In this document: piece after piece, positions 1-8,669 of the stretch
Numbering within the stretch: position 1 is the stretch's first letter
How the letters are laid out: each line of letters starts with the position of its first letter
Source: Marinobacter lipolyticus SM19
GTDB taxonomy: Bacteria > Pseudomonadota > Gammaproteobacteria > Pseudomonadales > Oleiphilaceae
DNA length: 64,000 nt
Direction: 5' to 3'
Assembly: GCF_000397065.2 (NCBI RefSeq)
Contig: NZ_KE007328.1
Location: 1-64,000 of the forward strand
Made by a program: the position numbers and the translations under genes
The notes under the pieces: generated by a model
Database searches by the model: none
The model's input: only the letters and a program-made list of their open reading frames with translations
What the model was told of the DNA's origin: nothing

Positions 1-56
1 ACGCTGGGGACGGCTCGGAATCGAGTTTTTCTACAGCCTCGTTAGGGAGTAGAGTT

Positions 57-1436
57 TTGCTAGATTATTCGTATTACCCTTTTAAGAACGACTTGGAAAA
101 CATTGGTGCCGACGATTTTTTATGCCTTAAATCCGTTTCGGAAGGTTGGTACATTGATTACAAAGTGCAAGGTCTCAAAATACCTGACTTCGCTAAGCAT
201 TTGTCCGGCTTTGCAAACCAGTATGGTGGCTGGTTACTTATCGGAGTAGAGGAAAGTTCAGACGGAACTCGAACTGCTTCAAAATTCCCCGGGATACCGA
301 AAGATCAGCTGGAAAAGGTATCGAGAGATATCAGAGAAGCAGCCGCCGCACATGTAAATCCAGAAGTTTTATATGAAGAGCATATCGTCAGCGGACCTAT
401 TGAGGAAATAGGGTTAGCGGACGGTTATTGTGTACTCATCATTGGAATACCGATGAGCCTAAACACTCCGCACATCCATTCGTCAGGAAGAATTTATCGT
501 CGGTTATCTGATCAGTCCAAACCCAAAGAAGAAACTGATCGATTCATACTTGACGAGCTCTGGCGACGTGGAGTGAAGCATCAGGAAAAATTAACTCAAT
601 TTTTAACAAATATTCCCGATTTACCAGATGCTCAATCAGATACTTCTTGGGTTCACATTTACTTGAGGCCAGCTCAGCATCAAGTAGGACCGGAAAAAAA
701 GTTATCTTTTAAAGATTTCTCAAAAATTATTAAGAATAAGGAAGGTGATGTGTTTGGTGTTTGGAGCCCGATGCAGGCTCTTCAAACCACTGCAAATGGA
801 TATTTAGCAAGACAAATCGAAGGCAATGATCCCAGCTTAGCTACACTGAGCTTCAGGTGGTGGCATGATGGCAGGGTTCGCCTCGATATCCCCTTAAATT
901 CATATGACTTTGAGGCCTTTACCAAGATGAGCGGTAAACATAAGTACGTAGAGGAATTTTGTAGTCTAGCTCGAATTCAAGGCTACTCAAAAATAAAGGT
1001 TGTTGATTATTCTTTGCTAACTCAGGCTTTGGCTTCTCTTGCAAACCTTTACCTTCAGATATTGAACTTTACAGGCGACAAGAGAGATACGTATTCGTGC
1101 TTCACGTTGAGAAATGTATTTTTCACCTCTCCGTATGTGGATTCTGAATTATTCATAGAGAGAGCCCGAGTAAACTCCATTCCCATTACCACTGACAATA
1201 TAATATCCGTTCCTAGTGAGCCGAAAGAAGAAAATATGTTTTCCCATGATTTTTCCAGCAGGGACGTCGACTTCACCTCACATGAAAAGTACCAGCCAGT
1301 TCCGTATTTATATTCGGCACCTATATTTTATAAAATATTTCGCTCCGTGGGAATTGTTTCTAGTCAAGGGGAATTTAGCAAGGATACAGAAGCTTGGGGG
1401 TTTGATAAAGTTAACTCTTACCCAAAAGATTCCTAA
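57..1436 (+). CDS. AlbA_2 / Schlafen-type putative DNA-binding protein
   Basis: 459 residues from a TTG start, chosen because GGGAG at 45-49 lies 7 nt upstream and because the start directly follows the cassette boundary. The frame stays open to the window edge, so a longer product cannot be excluded. Residues about 25-160 resemble the AlbA_2 (divergent AAA_4, Schlafen-like) domain, with the characteristic FANQYGGWLLIGVEE at 52-66 followed by a conserved RRLSDQS-type segment near residue 146. Proteins with this domain are nucleic-acid binders often found in accessory or defence loci. The C-terminal 280 residues are not recognised. GC is clearly lower than in the genes after 2000, which fits acquisition. 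The exact function is unknown. Confidence 0.7.
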   Translation: MLDYSYYPFKNDLENIGADDFLCLKSVSEGWYIDYKVQGLKIPDFAKHLSGFANQYGGWLLIGVEESSDGTRTASKFPGIPKDQLEKVSRDIREAAAAHVNPEVLYEEHIVSGPIEEIGLADGYCVLIIGIPMSLNTPHIHSSGRIYRRLSDQSKPKEETDRFILDELWRRGVKHQEKLTQFLTNIPDLPDAQSDTSWVHIYLRPAQHQVGPEKKLSFKDFSKIIKNKEGDVFGVWSPMQALQTTANGYLARQIEGNDPSLATLSFRWWHDGRVRLDIPLNSYDFEAFTKMSGKHKYVEEFCSLARIQGYSKIKVVDYSLLTQALASLANLYLQILNFTGDKRDTYSCFTLRNVFFTSPYVDSELFIERARVNSIPITTDNIISVPSEPKEENMFSHDFSSRDVDFTSHEKYQPVPYLYSAPIFYKIFRSVGIVSSQGEFSKDTEAWGFDKVNSYPKDS

Positions 1437-1490
1437 CCATTGCGGTCAAGGGACGGGTCTAACGTCGCGCCCCTGCCGCTGGCGTCATGA
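1431..1490 (+). mobile_element. attC-like recombination site 1
   Basis: 60 nt. R'' is TCCTAAC (1431-1437, contains the TAA stop of the upstream gene) and R' is GTCATGA (1484-1490). Between them GCGGTCAAGGG (from about 1442) can fold on CCCCTGCCGC (about 1470-1479) with unpaired bases, as in real attC stems. The start TAACCATTGCGGTCAAG resembles common attC left halves. R' is degenerate relative to GTTRRRY. Confidence 0.55.
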
Positions 1491-1507
1491 ACAATAGGGG
1501 GCAGCAC

Positions 1508-1927
1508 ATGAATAGAATTGAGAGCTCGATTGAGAGACTATTCAAAGCACAACGTAGATATGAAAAGTTCAAGGAACTCTTCCAACAATTTCAACGGAAT
1601 TTTGCCCTTCTACAAGGCGACAGATTTCCGATCAAAGGAATAGAGTTCGATCATAACGATGGTGAAAGCAGTAATCTACACTTCTTAGGCCGGGACTATA
1701 GCATCGAATTTACGATGATTTATGTGGGTGATGCGCTCAAAGGGAAACTAACGTTTAATCGATGTCTTGATGATCAGGCCTCGCGATGTTTACACAGCGT
1801 AACGTTCGACGGCCAAGGCGAACTTGATGTCGCCCCTCCTGCCGGCGACGATACTCTGTACATTGATGAGGATTCCTCCTGCCTGGTTTTACTTCTTGAC
1901 TGGATGAGTTCCGAAATCTATTCATAA
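1508..1927 (+). CDS. Cassette-encoded hypothetical protein
   Basis: 139 residues. ATG at 1508 is preferred over the in-frame ATG at 1487 because a GGGGG Shine-Dalgarno (1497-1501) precedes it and because 1487 lies in the attC box. The N-terminal 40 residues are charged and probably helical (RIESSIERLFKAQRRYEKF). The rest looks like a small alpha/beta protein ending in DWMSSEIYS. No signal peptide or membrane segment is seen and no family is recognised. The stop codon lies in the R'' box of the second attC-like site. Unknown genes of this size are typical integron cassette contents. Confidence 0.6.
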   Translation: MNRIESSIERLFKAQRRYEKFKELFQQFQRNFALLQGDRFPIKGIEFDHNDGESSNLHFLGRDYSIEFTMIYVGDALKGKLTFNRCLDDQASRCLHSVTFDGQGELDVAPPAGDDTLYIDEDSSCLVLLLDWMSSEIYS

Positions 1928-1982
1928 CAAATCGCGTAAGGCGTATGTCCCTGACAGGCCGCCTCTTCTCTCAGGGTTGAGG
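1922..1982 (+). mobile_element. attC-like recombination site 2
   Basis: 61 nt, with R'' TCATAAC (1922-1928, contains the TAA stop) and R' GTTGAGG (1976-1982). The interior AAGGCG can pair with CGCCTCT leaving one extrahelical base, and CCCTGA...TCAGGG forms a 6-bp inverted repeat. The right end CTCTCAGGGTTGAGGC resembles the usual attC right half. Less convincing than site 1 on its own, but the spacing and stop-codon placement are the same. Confidence 0.45.
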
Positions 1983-2019
1983 CTGTAGAAAAAACCAGAA
2001 ACGTGATCCGGAAACGTCC

Positions 2020-2415
2020 ATGAACGAGGCTTCAAAAGCACTAATAATCTGGCTAAGCATCCTCGCCCTGGCCATCGCTAACGGCCTGTTTCGGGAGGCT
2101 GTGCTTCTGCCAGCGTTTGGGATTCCGGCTGCGTTTGTACTGAGCGGACTGCTACTGTCAGCCCTGATTATTGGCGTGGCGTGGGTATCGCTACCCTGGT
2201 TGCGCCTGAGCGGCCCTGGGCAATTCTGGCTGGTGGGGTTTGGCTGGCTCGCACTCACGCTTGCATTCGAGTTTTCCTTTGGGCTTGCACAGGGAAAGTC
2301 CTGGCCAGTGATGCTGGAAGCCTACACGTTCAAGGATGGCAACCTCTGGCCTCTCGTGCTTGCGGTAACGGCTTGTGCGCCGTTCATCGCGGCGAAGATC
2401 AGGCGCAAGGCCTAG
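2020..2415 (+). CDS. Small four-helix integral membrane protein
   Basis: 131 residues, mostly hydrophobic, with about four membrane segments (residues 8-28, 33-58, 68-90, 107-124) and a basic C-terminus AAKIRRKA. It resembles widespread small hypothetical inner-membrane proteins of proteobacteria; no catalytic motif is visible. The ATG follows a weak GGA element. It sits just after the integron-like cassettes but has no attC-like site behind it, and its GC matches the downstream chromosome, so it is probably not itself a cassette. Confidence 0.6.
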   Translation: MNEASKALIIWLSILALAIANGLFREAVLLPAFGIPAAFVLSGLLLSALIIGVAWVSLPWLRLSGPGQFWLVGFGWLALTLAFEFSFGLAQGKSWPVMLEAYTFKDGNLWPLVLAVTACAPFIAAKIRRKA

Positions 2416-2442
2416 CGAAGATCGCGGCAGGTCCACAATCCT

Positions 2443-2533
2443 ATGATGTCAAAGCAGCCTTTCCAGTACCTTCGTGACAACCTGGGCCACCGTCTTCTGC
2501 CCTACCCTATTTGGCCAAAAAGGCTGATGAATG
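2443..2533 (+). pseudogene. Decayed 5' fragment of a CPBP protease gene
   Basis: The first 66 nt match the start of the intact CPBP gene at 6752 at 56 of 66 positions, beginning exactly at its ATGATG and continuing in frame as MMSKQPFQYLRDNLG; similarity fades by about 2533. There is no complete gene here. It marks a duplication boundary: the araC-fdx-cyp153-fdr block lies between this relic and the intact gene. Confidence 0.75.
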
Positions 2534-2551
2534 CCGCTACTCAATACCAGG

Positions 2552-3592
2552 TTACAGGTCTCCCACCTGGCGATACCTGTCCGGTGTCATCCCGCTCCAA
2601 CGCTTGAATGCGCGCCGGAAGCTGGCGCTGTCATGGTAGTTCAGTAACGTTGCAATGGCTTCTACCGAGAGCCTTCCATCTCGCAGATAACTCCTGGCCT
2701 GTCGCGCCAGGATCTCATCACGAATCTGACGGAAACCCACGCCCTCTTGCTTCAAGCGCCGCGACAGCGTGCGTTTGCTGATAAACAGCGCCGCCGCTGC
2801 GTCCTCTTCGGTCAGGGTGCCGATCGGAAACGAGAGCATCATGGTTTCGATTTGCCGCCGGCAGCTGTCCGGCTCTCCGCTCAGGTTTGCGAGAATTGCC
2901 TCGCATTGCTCCCTCGCCAGAGCATAGCTCTCATGATTGGCCGACACGTTGGGAATCCTGCAAAGCTCCATCGGCGCACGTACAAGCAGCTCGTCGCCAG
3001 AGAAGCTGTATTTACCGGGGATATGGTCCGCATAACCTGCGTCTGGTCCCGGGTCCGGGTGCATGAAACAGGTCTGGAACTCGTGGGCAGGTCGACCAAT
3101 GATGAATTCGGCACATGAGAGCATAGCCAGCGCGCAGATTTCAGCCATGAAACGGCTGGCCTCAGGGCTCATCTCCGCATCAATATTGCAACGGATGATC
3201 AACTGGCCATGACTTTGGCTCAGATCCAGCCGGACAAAACTGACGCGTGTCGGCAGAAAGGCCTGGAACGCCTCAATGGCAGCGAGCAGGTTCGGGCTGC
3301 TGCTGGCGAGATAACCCATGGGTCCATGGGCGGCCGGTGTCAGTCGCTTCCCAATGCGTAACCCGAGCCTGTCATCCTCCGAGAGGCGCAGGGCATTTTC
3401 AATGACCTGTATCTGCTGTTGGGCGGTGAGCCGGGTGGCTTCATCCAGCAGCTGTTCTACGGTGAGGTGCGTTCCTCGCAGCAATTCGGGCAGATTGCCC
3501 GCATGCATGCCCAGTTCCTGCGCGATCAGGCGTGTATAGCTGGTTGGAATGCTGGCCAGAGCCGTGGGATTTGCCTGTGTCATCTGATTCAT
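2552..3592 (-). CDS. AraC-family regulator of the CYP153 cluster
   Basis: 346 residues from ATG at 3592; a TTG ten codons upstream is less likely. Residues about 20-200 look like the arabinose-binding-type sensor domain (PF12625) found in regulators such as OruR-like proteins, and the C-terminal 90 residues are a typical AraC double helix-turn-helix (SKRTLSRRLKQEGVGFRQIR, then AIATLLNYHDSASFRRAFKR). The gene is divergent from the ferredoxin-P450 operon across about 160 bp, so control of that operon, probably by an alkane-derived inducer, is the natural inference. No operator could be defined by eye. Confidence 0.85.
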   Translation of the reverse strand: MNQMTQANPTALASIPTSYTRLIAQELGMHAGNLPELLRGTHLTVEQLLDEATRLTAQQQIQVIENALRLSEDDRLGLRIGKRLTPAAHGPMGYLASSSPNLLAAIEAFQAFLPTRVSFVRLDLSQSHGQLIIRCNIDAEMSPEASRFMAEICALAMLSCAEFIIGRPAHEFQTCFMHPDPGPDAGYADHIPGKYSFSGDELLVRAPMELCRIPNVSANHESYALAREQCEAILANLSGEPDSCRRQIETMMLSFPIGTLTEEDAAAALFISKRTLSRRLKQEGVGFRQIRDEILARQARSYLRDGRLSVEAIATLLNYHDSASFRRAFKRWSGMTPDRYRQVGDL

Positions 3593-3751
3593 TGTTCTAA
3601 TTCTTGTCGGACGATCTGGCAATTGTCTTGTTATGTCCCCCTCCTGTCAATTGATGACCTGTTGAGTCCCTCCACCACAGGGCAATCTGACAACCATGAA
3701 CATCAGCCAGCTCTGGCTGGTATCCAGCCATCAACAGAGCCCGAGGGATTT

Positions 3752-4072
3752 ATGGGATATATGACTTTTATCGAACATGACGGTACCCGGCACAAGGTGG
3801 AAATCGAGGCGGACAAATCGCTGATGCAGCACGCAGCGGACAACATGGTGCCCGGCATTGATGCTGACTGCGGCGGCGAATGCGCCTGCGGCACCTGCCA
3901 TGTGATCGTTGACGAGGCGTGGTATGCGAAGACCGGCAAGATCAACAGCAGCGAGCAGCAGATGCTGGAAATGACACCGGAGGGCGCGCCGACCTCTCGC
4001 CTGGCCTGCCAGATCGAGATCACCGATGCCCTCGACGGCCTGGTGGTCCGCCTGCCCGAATTCCAGATGTAA
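3752..4072 (+). CDS. 2Fe-2S ferredoxin of the P450 system
   Basis: 106 residues from ATG at 3752, just after GAGGGA (3743-3748); ATG at 3761 is an alternative. The cluster ligands are Cys40, Cys46, Cys49 and Cys86 (C-X5-C-X2-C then a distant Cys), the adrenodoxin/putidaredoxin pattern. It would shuttle electrons singly from the reductase at 5477 to the P450 at 4085. It is first in the operon, 12 nt before the P450 gene. The extended reading frame upstream of 3752 is not coding: it overlaps the regulator gene and the promoter region. Confidence 0.9.
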   Translation: MGYMTFIEHDGTRHKVEIEADKSLMQHAADNMVPGIDADCGGECACGTCHVIVDEAWYAKTGKINSSEQQMLEMTPEGAPTSRLACQIEITDALDGLVVRLPEFQM

Positions 4073-4084
4073 GGGAGACACCCG

Positions 4085-5473
4085 ATGAGTATTTCAACCC
4101 GCGCGATGAATCTAAGTGCCCGTCTGGTTCCGATGCATTGGCAAGTCAGGGCTGCCCACCTTGCGCAGCAGGCACTGGACAGGGTCGGTCTGGCGCCGAA
4201 GACTCCGGAATTCATGGAATCACCCCTGCCCGATGTGTCCACTATGGCGATTGAAGACATTGATGTCAGCAACCCTTTCCTTTGGCGTCAGGGTTTGTGG
4301 GGCTCCTATTTCAAACGATTGAGGGATGAGCAGCCGGTGCACTTCCAGAAGAGCAGCGCTTTCGGGCCCTTCTGGTCAGTCACCCGCTTCGAGGATATCC
4401 TCTTTGTCGACAAACGCCACGATCTGTTTTCAGCGGAACCCATCATCACCCTGGGTGATCAGCCCGCGGGGCTGGCGATCGAAACCTTTATTGCTATGGA
4501 CCCGCCAAAGCACGATAAACAGCGTCAGGCGGTTCAGGGTGTGGTGGCCCCCAGGAACCTCAAGGAAATGGAAAGCCTGATCCGACAGCGCACCCGGGAT
4601 GTACTGGACCACCTGCCGGTCGATGAGCCTTTCGATTGGGTGAGCAACGTCTCCATTGAGCTGACGGCTCGAATGCTGGCGACGCTGCTTGATTTTCCCT
4701 ACGAGCAACGGCGCAAACTGGTGTACTGGTCCGATGTGGCGGCGGCCAGCCCGGAGACCACCGGGGGTCAGGTGGAGCGTGACGAGTTCTTCCCGGCTGT
4801 CGCCGAGGTCGCCCGATCGTTCTCTGAGCTTTGGAGGGAGAAAGAGGCTCGCCGCGACGCGGGGGAAGAGCCGGGCTTTGACGTGATCAGCATGATGGTC
4901 AACAACGAAGACACCAAGGACCTGATCCATCGCCCCATGGAGTTTCTGGGCAACCTGGCGCTGCTGATCGTTGGCGGCAACGACACCACCCGTAACTCGA
5001 TGACCGGCGGCGTGCTGGCGCTGAACCGGTTCCCGCAGGAATTCGACAAGCTGAAAGCCAATCCGGCCCTTATTCCCAACATGGTGTCTGAAATTATTCG
5101 CTGGCAGACACCGCTGGCCTACATGCGCCGGGTTGCAAAGCAGGACGTAGAGCTGAACGGTGAAACGATCCGCAAGGGTGACAAGGTGGTAATGTGGTAC
5201 GCCTCCGGCAACCGGGACGAACGCGCGATTGATAATCCGGATGAGTTTATTATTGACCGCAAGGGTGCCCGCAATCATCTGTCTTTCGGTTTTGGTGTCC
5301 ACCGCTGCATGGGCAACCGCCTGGCGGAGATGCAGCTCAGGATTCTGTGGGAAGAGCTTTTGGAGCGATTTGACCGGATTGACGTTCAGGGAGAGCCGGA
5401 ATATGTTCAGTCGAATTTTGTGCGGGGTTATACCCGCATGATGGTGAAGCTGACCAGAAAGAACAGGGGCTGA
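4085..5473 (+). CDS. cyp153A: Cytochrome P450, CYP153-type alkane hydroxylase
   Basis: 462 residues, a soluble class I bacterial P450. Visible landmarks are the I-helix oxygen-activation motif GGNDTT (297-302), ExxR as EIIR (336-339) and the haem loop FGFGVHRCMG with ligand Cys408. Overall sequence and gene order match the CYP153 family, which hydroxylates medium-chain n-alkanes and fatty acids at the terminal carbon and is a hallmark of Marinobacter, Alcanivorax and related oil degraders. Electrons come from the adjacent ferredoxin and reductase. A GGGAG Shine-Dalgarno lies at 4073-4077. Substrate range cannot be read from the sequence. Confidence 0.93.
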   Translation: MSISTRAMNLSARLVPMHWQVRAAHLAQQALDRVGLAPKTPEFMESPLPDVSTMAIEDIDVSNPFLWRQGLWGSYFKRLRDEQPVHFQKSSAFGPFWSVTRFEDILFVDKRHDLFSAEPIITLGDQPAGLAIETFIAMDPPKHDKQRQAVQGVVAPRNLKEMESLIRQRTRDVLDHLPVDEPFDWVSNVSIELTARMLATLLDFPYEQRRKLVYWSDVAAASPETTGGQVERDEFFPAVAEVARSFSELWREKEARRDAGEEPGFDVISMMVNNEDTKDLIHRPMEFLGNLALLIVGGNDTTRNSMTGGVLALNRFPQEFDKLKANPALIPNMVSEIIRWQTPLAYMRRVAKQDVELNGETIRKGDKVVMWYASGNRDERAIDNPDEFIIDRKGARNHLSFGFGVHRCMGNRLAEMQLRILWEELLERFDRIDVQGEPEYVQSNFVRGYTRMMVKLTRKNRG

Positions 5474-5476
5474 GCC

Positions 5477-6733
5477 ATGAGCAATTCAACCTCCAATTCC
5501 GCTCAGAACCAGGTATGTGTGATCGTCGGGGCGAGTCATGCGGCAGCGCAGCTCGCCACGAGCCTGCGGCAGAAAGGCTGGGCGGGTGCCATTCGGATGA
5601 TTAGCGACGAAGGCAGACTGCCTTACCAGCGACCACCGTTGTCGAAGGCGTTTCTGGCCGGTGAAACCGATGCCGACAGCCTGGCCATTCGCCCCCCGGC
5701 CTTTTATGCGAAGCACCAGATTGAATGTATCTCCGGCAAGGTGACCGCGATCAACCGCAGGGAAAAGACACTGACGCTCGCCGATGGCAGCGAGCAACGC
5801 TACGACAAGCTTGCCTTGTGCACCGGCACCCGGGTCATCCGGTTGCCGATTCAGGGTAAAGAGCTTGCTGGTGTGCACGACTTGCGCAGCCTGGCCGATG
5901 TACAAGGTATTCGGCGGGACCTGCCCCGGACCCACCGCGCCGTTATCATAGGCGGGGGCTATATTGGCCTGGAAACGGCAGCATCCTTGCGTAAGCAAGG
6001 CATTGAGGTGGTGGTGCTGGAGAGGGCTGAACGCGTTCTGCAGCGTGTAACAGCACCGGAAGTTTCGGCGTTCTACCAACGCATTCACGAGGAAGCCGGT
6101 GTCGTCATTCACACTGACATAGCCGCCACAGCGTTTGAGGGCGAGGAACGCGTTGAACGAGTCGTTTGTGCCGATGGCACCTCATACCCTGCGGACATGG
6201 TCATCGTGGGTATTGGCGTGACCCCGAATAGCGAGCTTGCCGAGGCTGCAGGACTAGAGACCAATAACGGCATCGTGGTGGATGAATACTGCCAGACGCA
6301 GGATCGCGATATCGTTGCGGCCGGGGATTGTGCCAATCAATGGGATCCGCACTCTGGTCAGTGGCGGCGGCTGGAGTCCGTTCCCAACGCGATGGAGCAG
6401 GCCAAGACCGCCGCTGCGACTTTGTGTGGGGAAAGGTCAGCGCAGACCAGTCTGCCCTGGTTCTGGTCCGACCAATACGACCTAAAACTGCAAATAGCCG
6501 GCCTGAGTCAGGGGTACGATCAGATTGTGATTCGTGGCACCACCGATTCGGGTCGAAGCTTTGCTACGTTCTATTTCAGGGAGAGGCAACTGATCGCCGC
6601 TGACTGTGTTAATCGCCCGTCTGAATTCATGCTTGCCAAAAAACTGCTCAGCCAAAAACAAACACCCGATCCCACGCGGCTTGCGGACGATACCATCACC
6701 GTCAGAGAATTGATGGCAGAGATGGCCGATTGA
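5477..6733 (+). CDS. NAD(P)H-dependent ferredoxin reductase, FAD-binding
   Basis: 418 residues of the putidaredoxin/rubredoxin reductase type. The N-terminal FAD dinucleotide fold VIVGASHAAAQLA is near residue 15, the NAD(P)H fold IIGGGYIGLETAASL near 156-170, and the second FAD motif IVAAGDCAN near 280. It oxidises NAD(P)H and reduces the ferredoxin encoded at 3752. The start codon lies 3 nt after the P450 stop, so translation is probably coupled. Third gene of the electron-transfer operon. Confidence 0.92.
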   Translation: MSNSTSNSAQNQVCVIVGASHAAAQLATSLRQKGWAGAIRMISDEGRLPYQRPPLSKAFLAGETDADSLAIRPPAFYAKHQIECISGKVTAINRREKTLTLADGSEQRYDKLALCTGTRVIRLPIQGKELAGVHDLRSLADVQGIRRDLPRTHRAVIIGGGYIGLETAASLRKQGIEVVVLERAERVLQRVTAPEVSAFYQRIHEEAGVVIHTDIAATAFEGEERVERVVCADGTSYPADMVIVGIGVTPNSELAEAAGLETNNGIVVDEYCQTQDRDIVAAGDCANQWDPHSGQWRRLESVPNAMEQAKTAAATLCGERSAQTSLPWFWSDQYDLKLQIAGLSQGYDQIVIRGTTDSGRSFATFYFRERQLIAADCVNRPSEFMLAKKLLSQKQTPDPTRLADDTITVRELMAEMAD

Positions 6734-6751
6734 GGTTAAAAGCGTGACCCG

Positions 6752-7291
6752 ATGATGTCAAAACAGCCTTTCAGGTACCTCCGTGACAACCTTGGCCAGA
6801 GTCTTCTGGCCTCACCTTTCCGGGCCCCATTGAAGGCCTGGGCACTGGTGCCGGTGTTTGCCATTATTGCGGTGTCGGTCGGTTTTGCGGCCGGGTTATT
6901 TCAGTTTGGATGGCTGGACTCCATCCTCGCGCCTTTGCTGCCCTTCCTTTTGTTTGTGTTTCCGTCCTTTCTTGAAGAAGCCTTCTTCAGGGGTGTGCTT
7001 ATCCCGCGGAATGTATTGGATTCTGGCGTCGTAAAGACCGCCTGGGCTGTGGGGATCAGCACGGTTGTCTTTGTGGTGTGGCACCCGCTCAATGCGCTGG
7101 CGTTTAATCCCACGGCCATTCCTTTGTTCCTGAACCCCTGGTTTCTGGTGATCACCTGTGCCCTGGGCGTCACCTGTGGCTATGGCTATGCCCTCTCCCG
7201 GTCTATCTGGGTGCCGGTGATTATTCATTGGGTTACAGTGTCGGTTTGGGTGCTATTTCTTGGCGGCAGAAATCTCGTACTGGAGCTGTAA
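6752..7291 (+). CDS. CPBP/CAAX-like intramembrane metalloprotease
   Basis: 179 residues with several hydrophobic helices. The family signatures are present: EEAFFRG (EExxxR) at about residue 70, FVVWH (FxxxH) near 108, and a C-terminal IIHW segment near 157 where the last histidine would complete the metal site; the Asn usually four residues further is not evident. Family members (Rce1/CPBP) cut within membranes; substrates here are unknown. It follows the reductase gene by 18 nt and is probably co-transcribed. A decayed copy of its first 25 codons lies at 2443. Confidence 0.8.
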   Translation: MMSKQPFRYLRDNLGQSLLASPFRAPLKAWALVPVFAIIAVSVGFAAGLFQFGWLDSILAPLLPFLLFVFPSFLEEAFFRGVLIPRNVLDSGVVKTAWAVGISTVVFVVWHPLNALAFNPTAIPLFLNPWFLVITCALGVTCGYGYALSRSIWVPVIIHWVTVSVWVLFLGGRNLVLEL

Positions 7292-7296
7292 TCACT

Positions 7297-8511
7297 ATGA
7301 GGGAATCGAAACAGGTCACCGGCCTTTCATCAGGCCACCTTACTCACATTGAAGACCATCTTGACCGACGCTATATCCAGCCGGGGAAATTGCCCGGCGC
7401 GCTGACACTGGTGGCCCGGCGTGGGGAAATTGCCTATCTGAAAGCTCAGGGGCTGATGGATGTGGAGCGCAACAAGCCGGTCTGCCGGGATACGGTGTTC
7501 CGCATTTATTCCATGACCAAACCGATTACGTCCATCGCCATGATGCAGCTCTATGAGCAGGGGCGGTTTTTGCTGGATGATCCCGTACACAAGTATATTC
7601 CGGCCTGGAAAAACCTGCGGGTTTACAACAGCGGTGTGTATCCCAACTTCCTGACCACACCCGCAACCAGCACCATGACCATTCGCGACCTGTTCACCCA
7701 TATGTCAGGCCTGACCTACGGGTTCATGAACCGCACCAACGTGGACGCCGCCTACCGGGAGCTGAAGCTCGATGGCGGCCGGAATCTGACGCTGGAAGCG
7801 CTGGTCGGTCATCTGGCGGAAGTGCCGCTGGAGTTTTCACCGGGTACCGCCTGGAACTATTCGGTCAGCACGGATGTGCTGGGGTATCTGGTGCAGTTGC
7901 TGGCTGATCAGCCGTTTGATGAGTATTTGCGCGAGCATATCTTTGAACCATTGGCCATGCCCGACACCGGCTTCCATGTTCGTGACGATCAGCTCAACCG
8001 TTTCGCCGCCTGCTATCAGTACGATCCGGTCGACCAGTTCAAGCTGCAGGACGATCCGCAGACCTCCCCTTTCCGGGACAAAAGGAGGTTTCTGTCTGGT
8101 GGCGGCGGGCTGGTTTCCACCATTGACGATTATTTCCACTTTGCCCAGGCACTCTGTCAGGGCGGCGAGTTTGGCGGGCGGCGGATTATTGGCCGAAAGA
8201 CTCTGGAATTCATGCGTCGCAATCACCTGCCCGGCAATCAGGACCTGCCTGGCCTTTCTGTCGGTCCGTTCAGCGAAACACCCTATGCCGGGACCGGCTT
8301 CGGTCTGGGCTTTTCGGTAAAGACGGACGTCGCCAAATCCCAGATCAATGGCTCGGTCGGCGAGTATGGTTGGGGTGGCCTGGCGAGCACCAACTTTATT
8401 ATCGATCCGGTGGAGGAGCTGGTGGTGATCTTCATGACGCAGCTGATCCCCTCCTCCACCTACCCGATCCGTCAGGAATTGCGGGCTATTGTGAATGGCG
8501 CGTTGGTGTAA
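7297..8511 (+). CDS. Serine hydrolase, class C beta-lactamase / family VIII esterase type
   Basis: 404 residues from ATG at 7297, shortly after the CPBP stop. The catalytic SxxK is SMTK (SMTKPI), with a Tyr-Ser-Val triad element NYSVSTD and a C-terminal [10 protein letters not shown] in the position of the KTG-like box. HMSGL before the tyrosine region is typical of family VIII carboxylesterases (EstB-like). No signal peptide is seen, which suits a cytoplasmic esterase rather than a periplasmic beta-lactamase. Context suggests hydrolysis of esters related to hydrocarbon or lipid turnover, but this is inference. Confidence 0.85.
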   Translation: MRESKQVTGLSSGHLTHIEDHLDRRYIQPGKLPGALTLVARRGEIAYLKAQGLMDVERNKPVCRDTVFRIYSMTKPITSIAMMQLYEQGRFLLDDPVHKYIPAWKNLRVYNSGVYPNFLTTPATSTMTIRDLFTHMSGLTYGFMNRTNVDAAYRELKLDGGRNLTLEALVGHLAEVPLEFSPGTAWNYSVSTDVLGYLVQLLADQPFDEYLREHIFEPLAMPDTGFHVRDDQLNRFAACYQYDPVDQFKLQDDPQTSPFRDKRRFLSGGGGLVSTIDDYFHFAQALCQGGEFGGRRIIGRKTLEFMRRNHLPGNQDLPGLSVGPFSETPYAGTGFGLGFSVKTDVAKSQINGSVGEYGWGGLASTNFIIDPVEELVVIFMTQLIPSSTYPIRQELRAIVNGALV

Positions 8512-8553
8512 CGGTTTCTAACCTTAAGCACGCAGACCCCGATGGCCACGTTT

Positions 8554-8563
8554 GGGGGGGGGG
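8554..8563 (+). repeat. Run of ten G
   Basis: A 10-nt G homopolymer in the 158-bp gap between the serine hydrolase stop (8511) and the SDR start (8670). It is outside any convincing gene. Such runs are slippage-prone; here it could alter spacing upstream of the SDR or be an assembly error. Confidence 0.8.
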
Positions 8564-8669
8564 CGATGTGGATGGCTATGTCAGCTTTTCCCGCTGGGCT
8601 TTGATCGTAATAGCGTAGGCGTACGATAGGACACAGGCCACCCCGAACAACGATGAAAGGCGGATATCA

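Larger units (their letters stand above)
42..1976 (+). mobile_element. Two consecutive integron gene cassettes
   Basis: Two AT-rich genes are packaged like integron cassettes. Cassette 1 would run 42-1484 and cassette 2 1485-1976, with crossovers after the G of GTTAGGG (41-47), GTCATGA (1484-1490) and GTTGAGG (1976-1982). The test specific to cassettes is that each R'' box should pair with the cassette's own 5' hexamer after circularisation. R'' of cassette 1 (TCCTAAC, 1431) against G+TTAGGG matches 6 of 7, and R'' of cassette 2 (TCATAAC, 1922) against G+TCATGA also matches 6 of 7. Both stop codons sit inside the R'' box and both 5' leaders are very short. No integrase is visible; it would be outside the window. 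What follows 1976 does not end in a recognisable attC. Confidence 0.6.

Noticed and set aside
1984..2551. Third integron cassette carrying the gene at 2020
   Set aside because: No attC-like site whose R'' pairs with TTGAGG follows the gene, and its base composition matches the chromosome.
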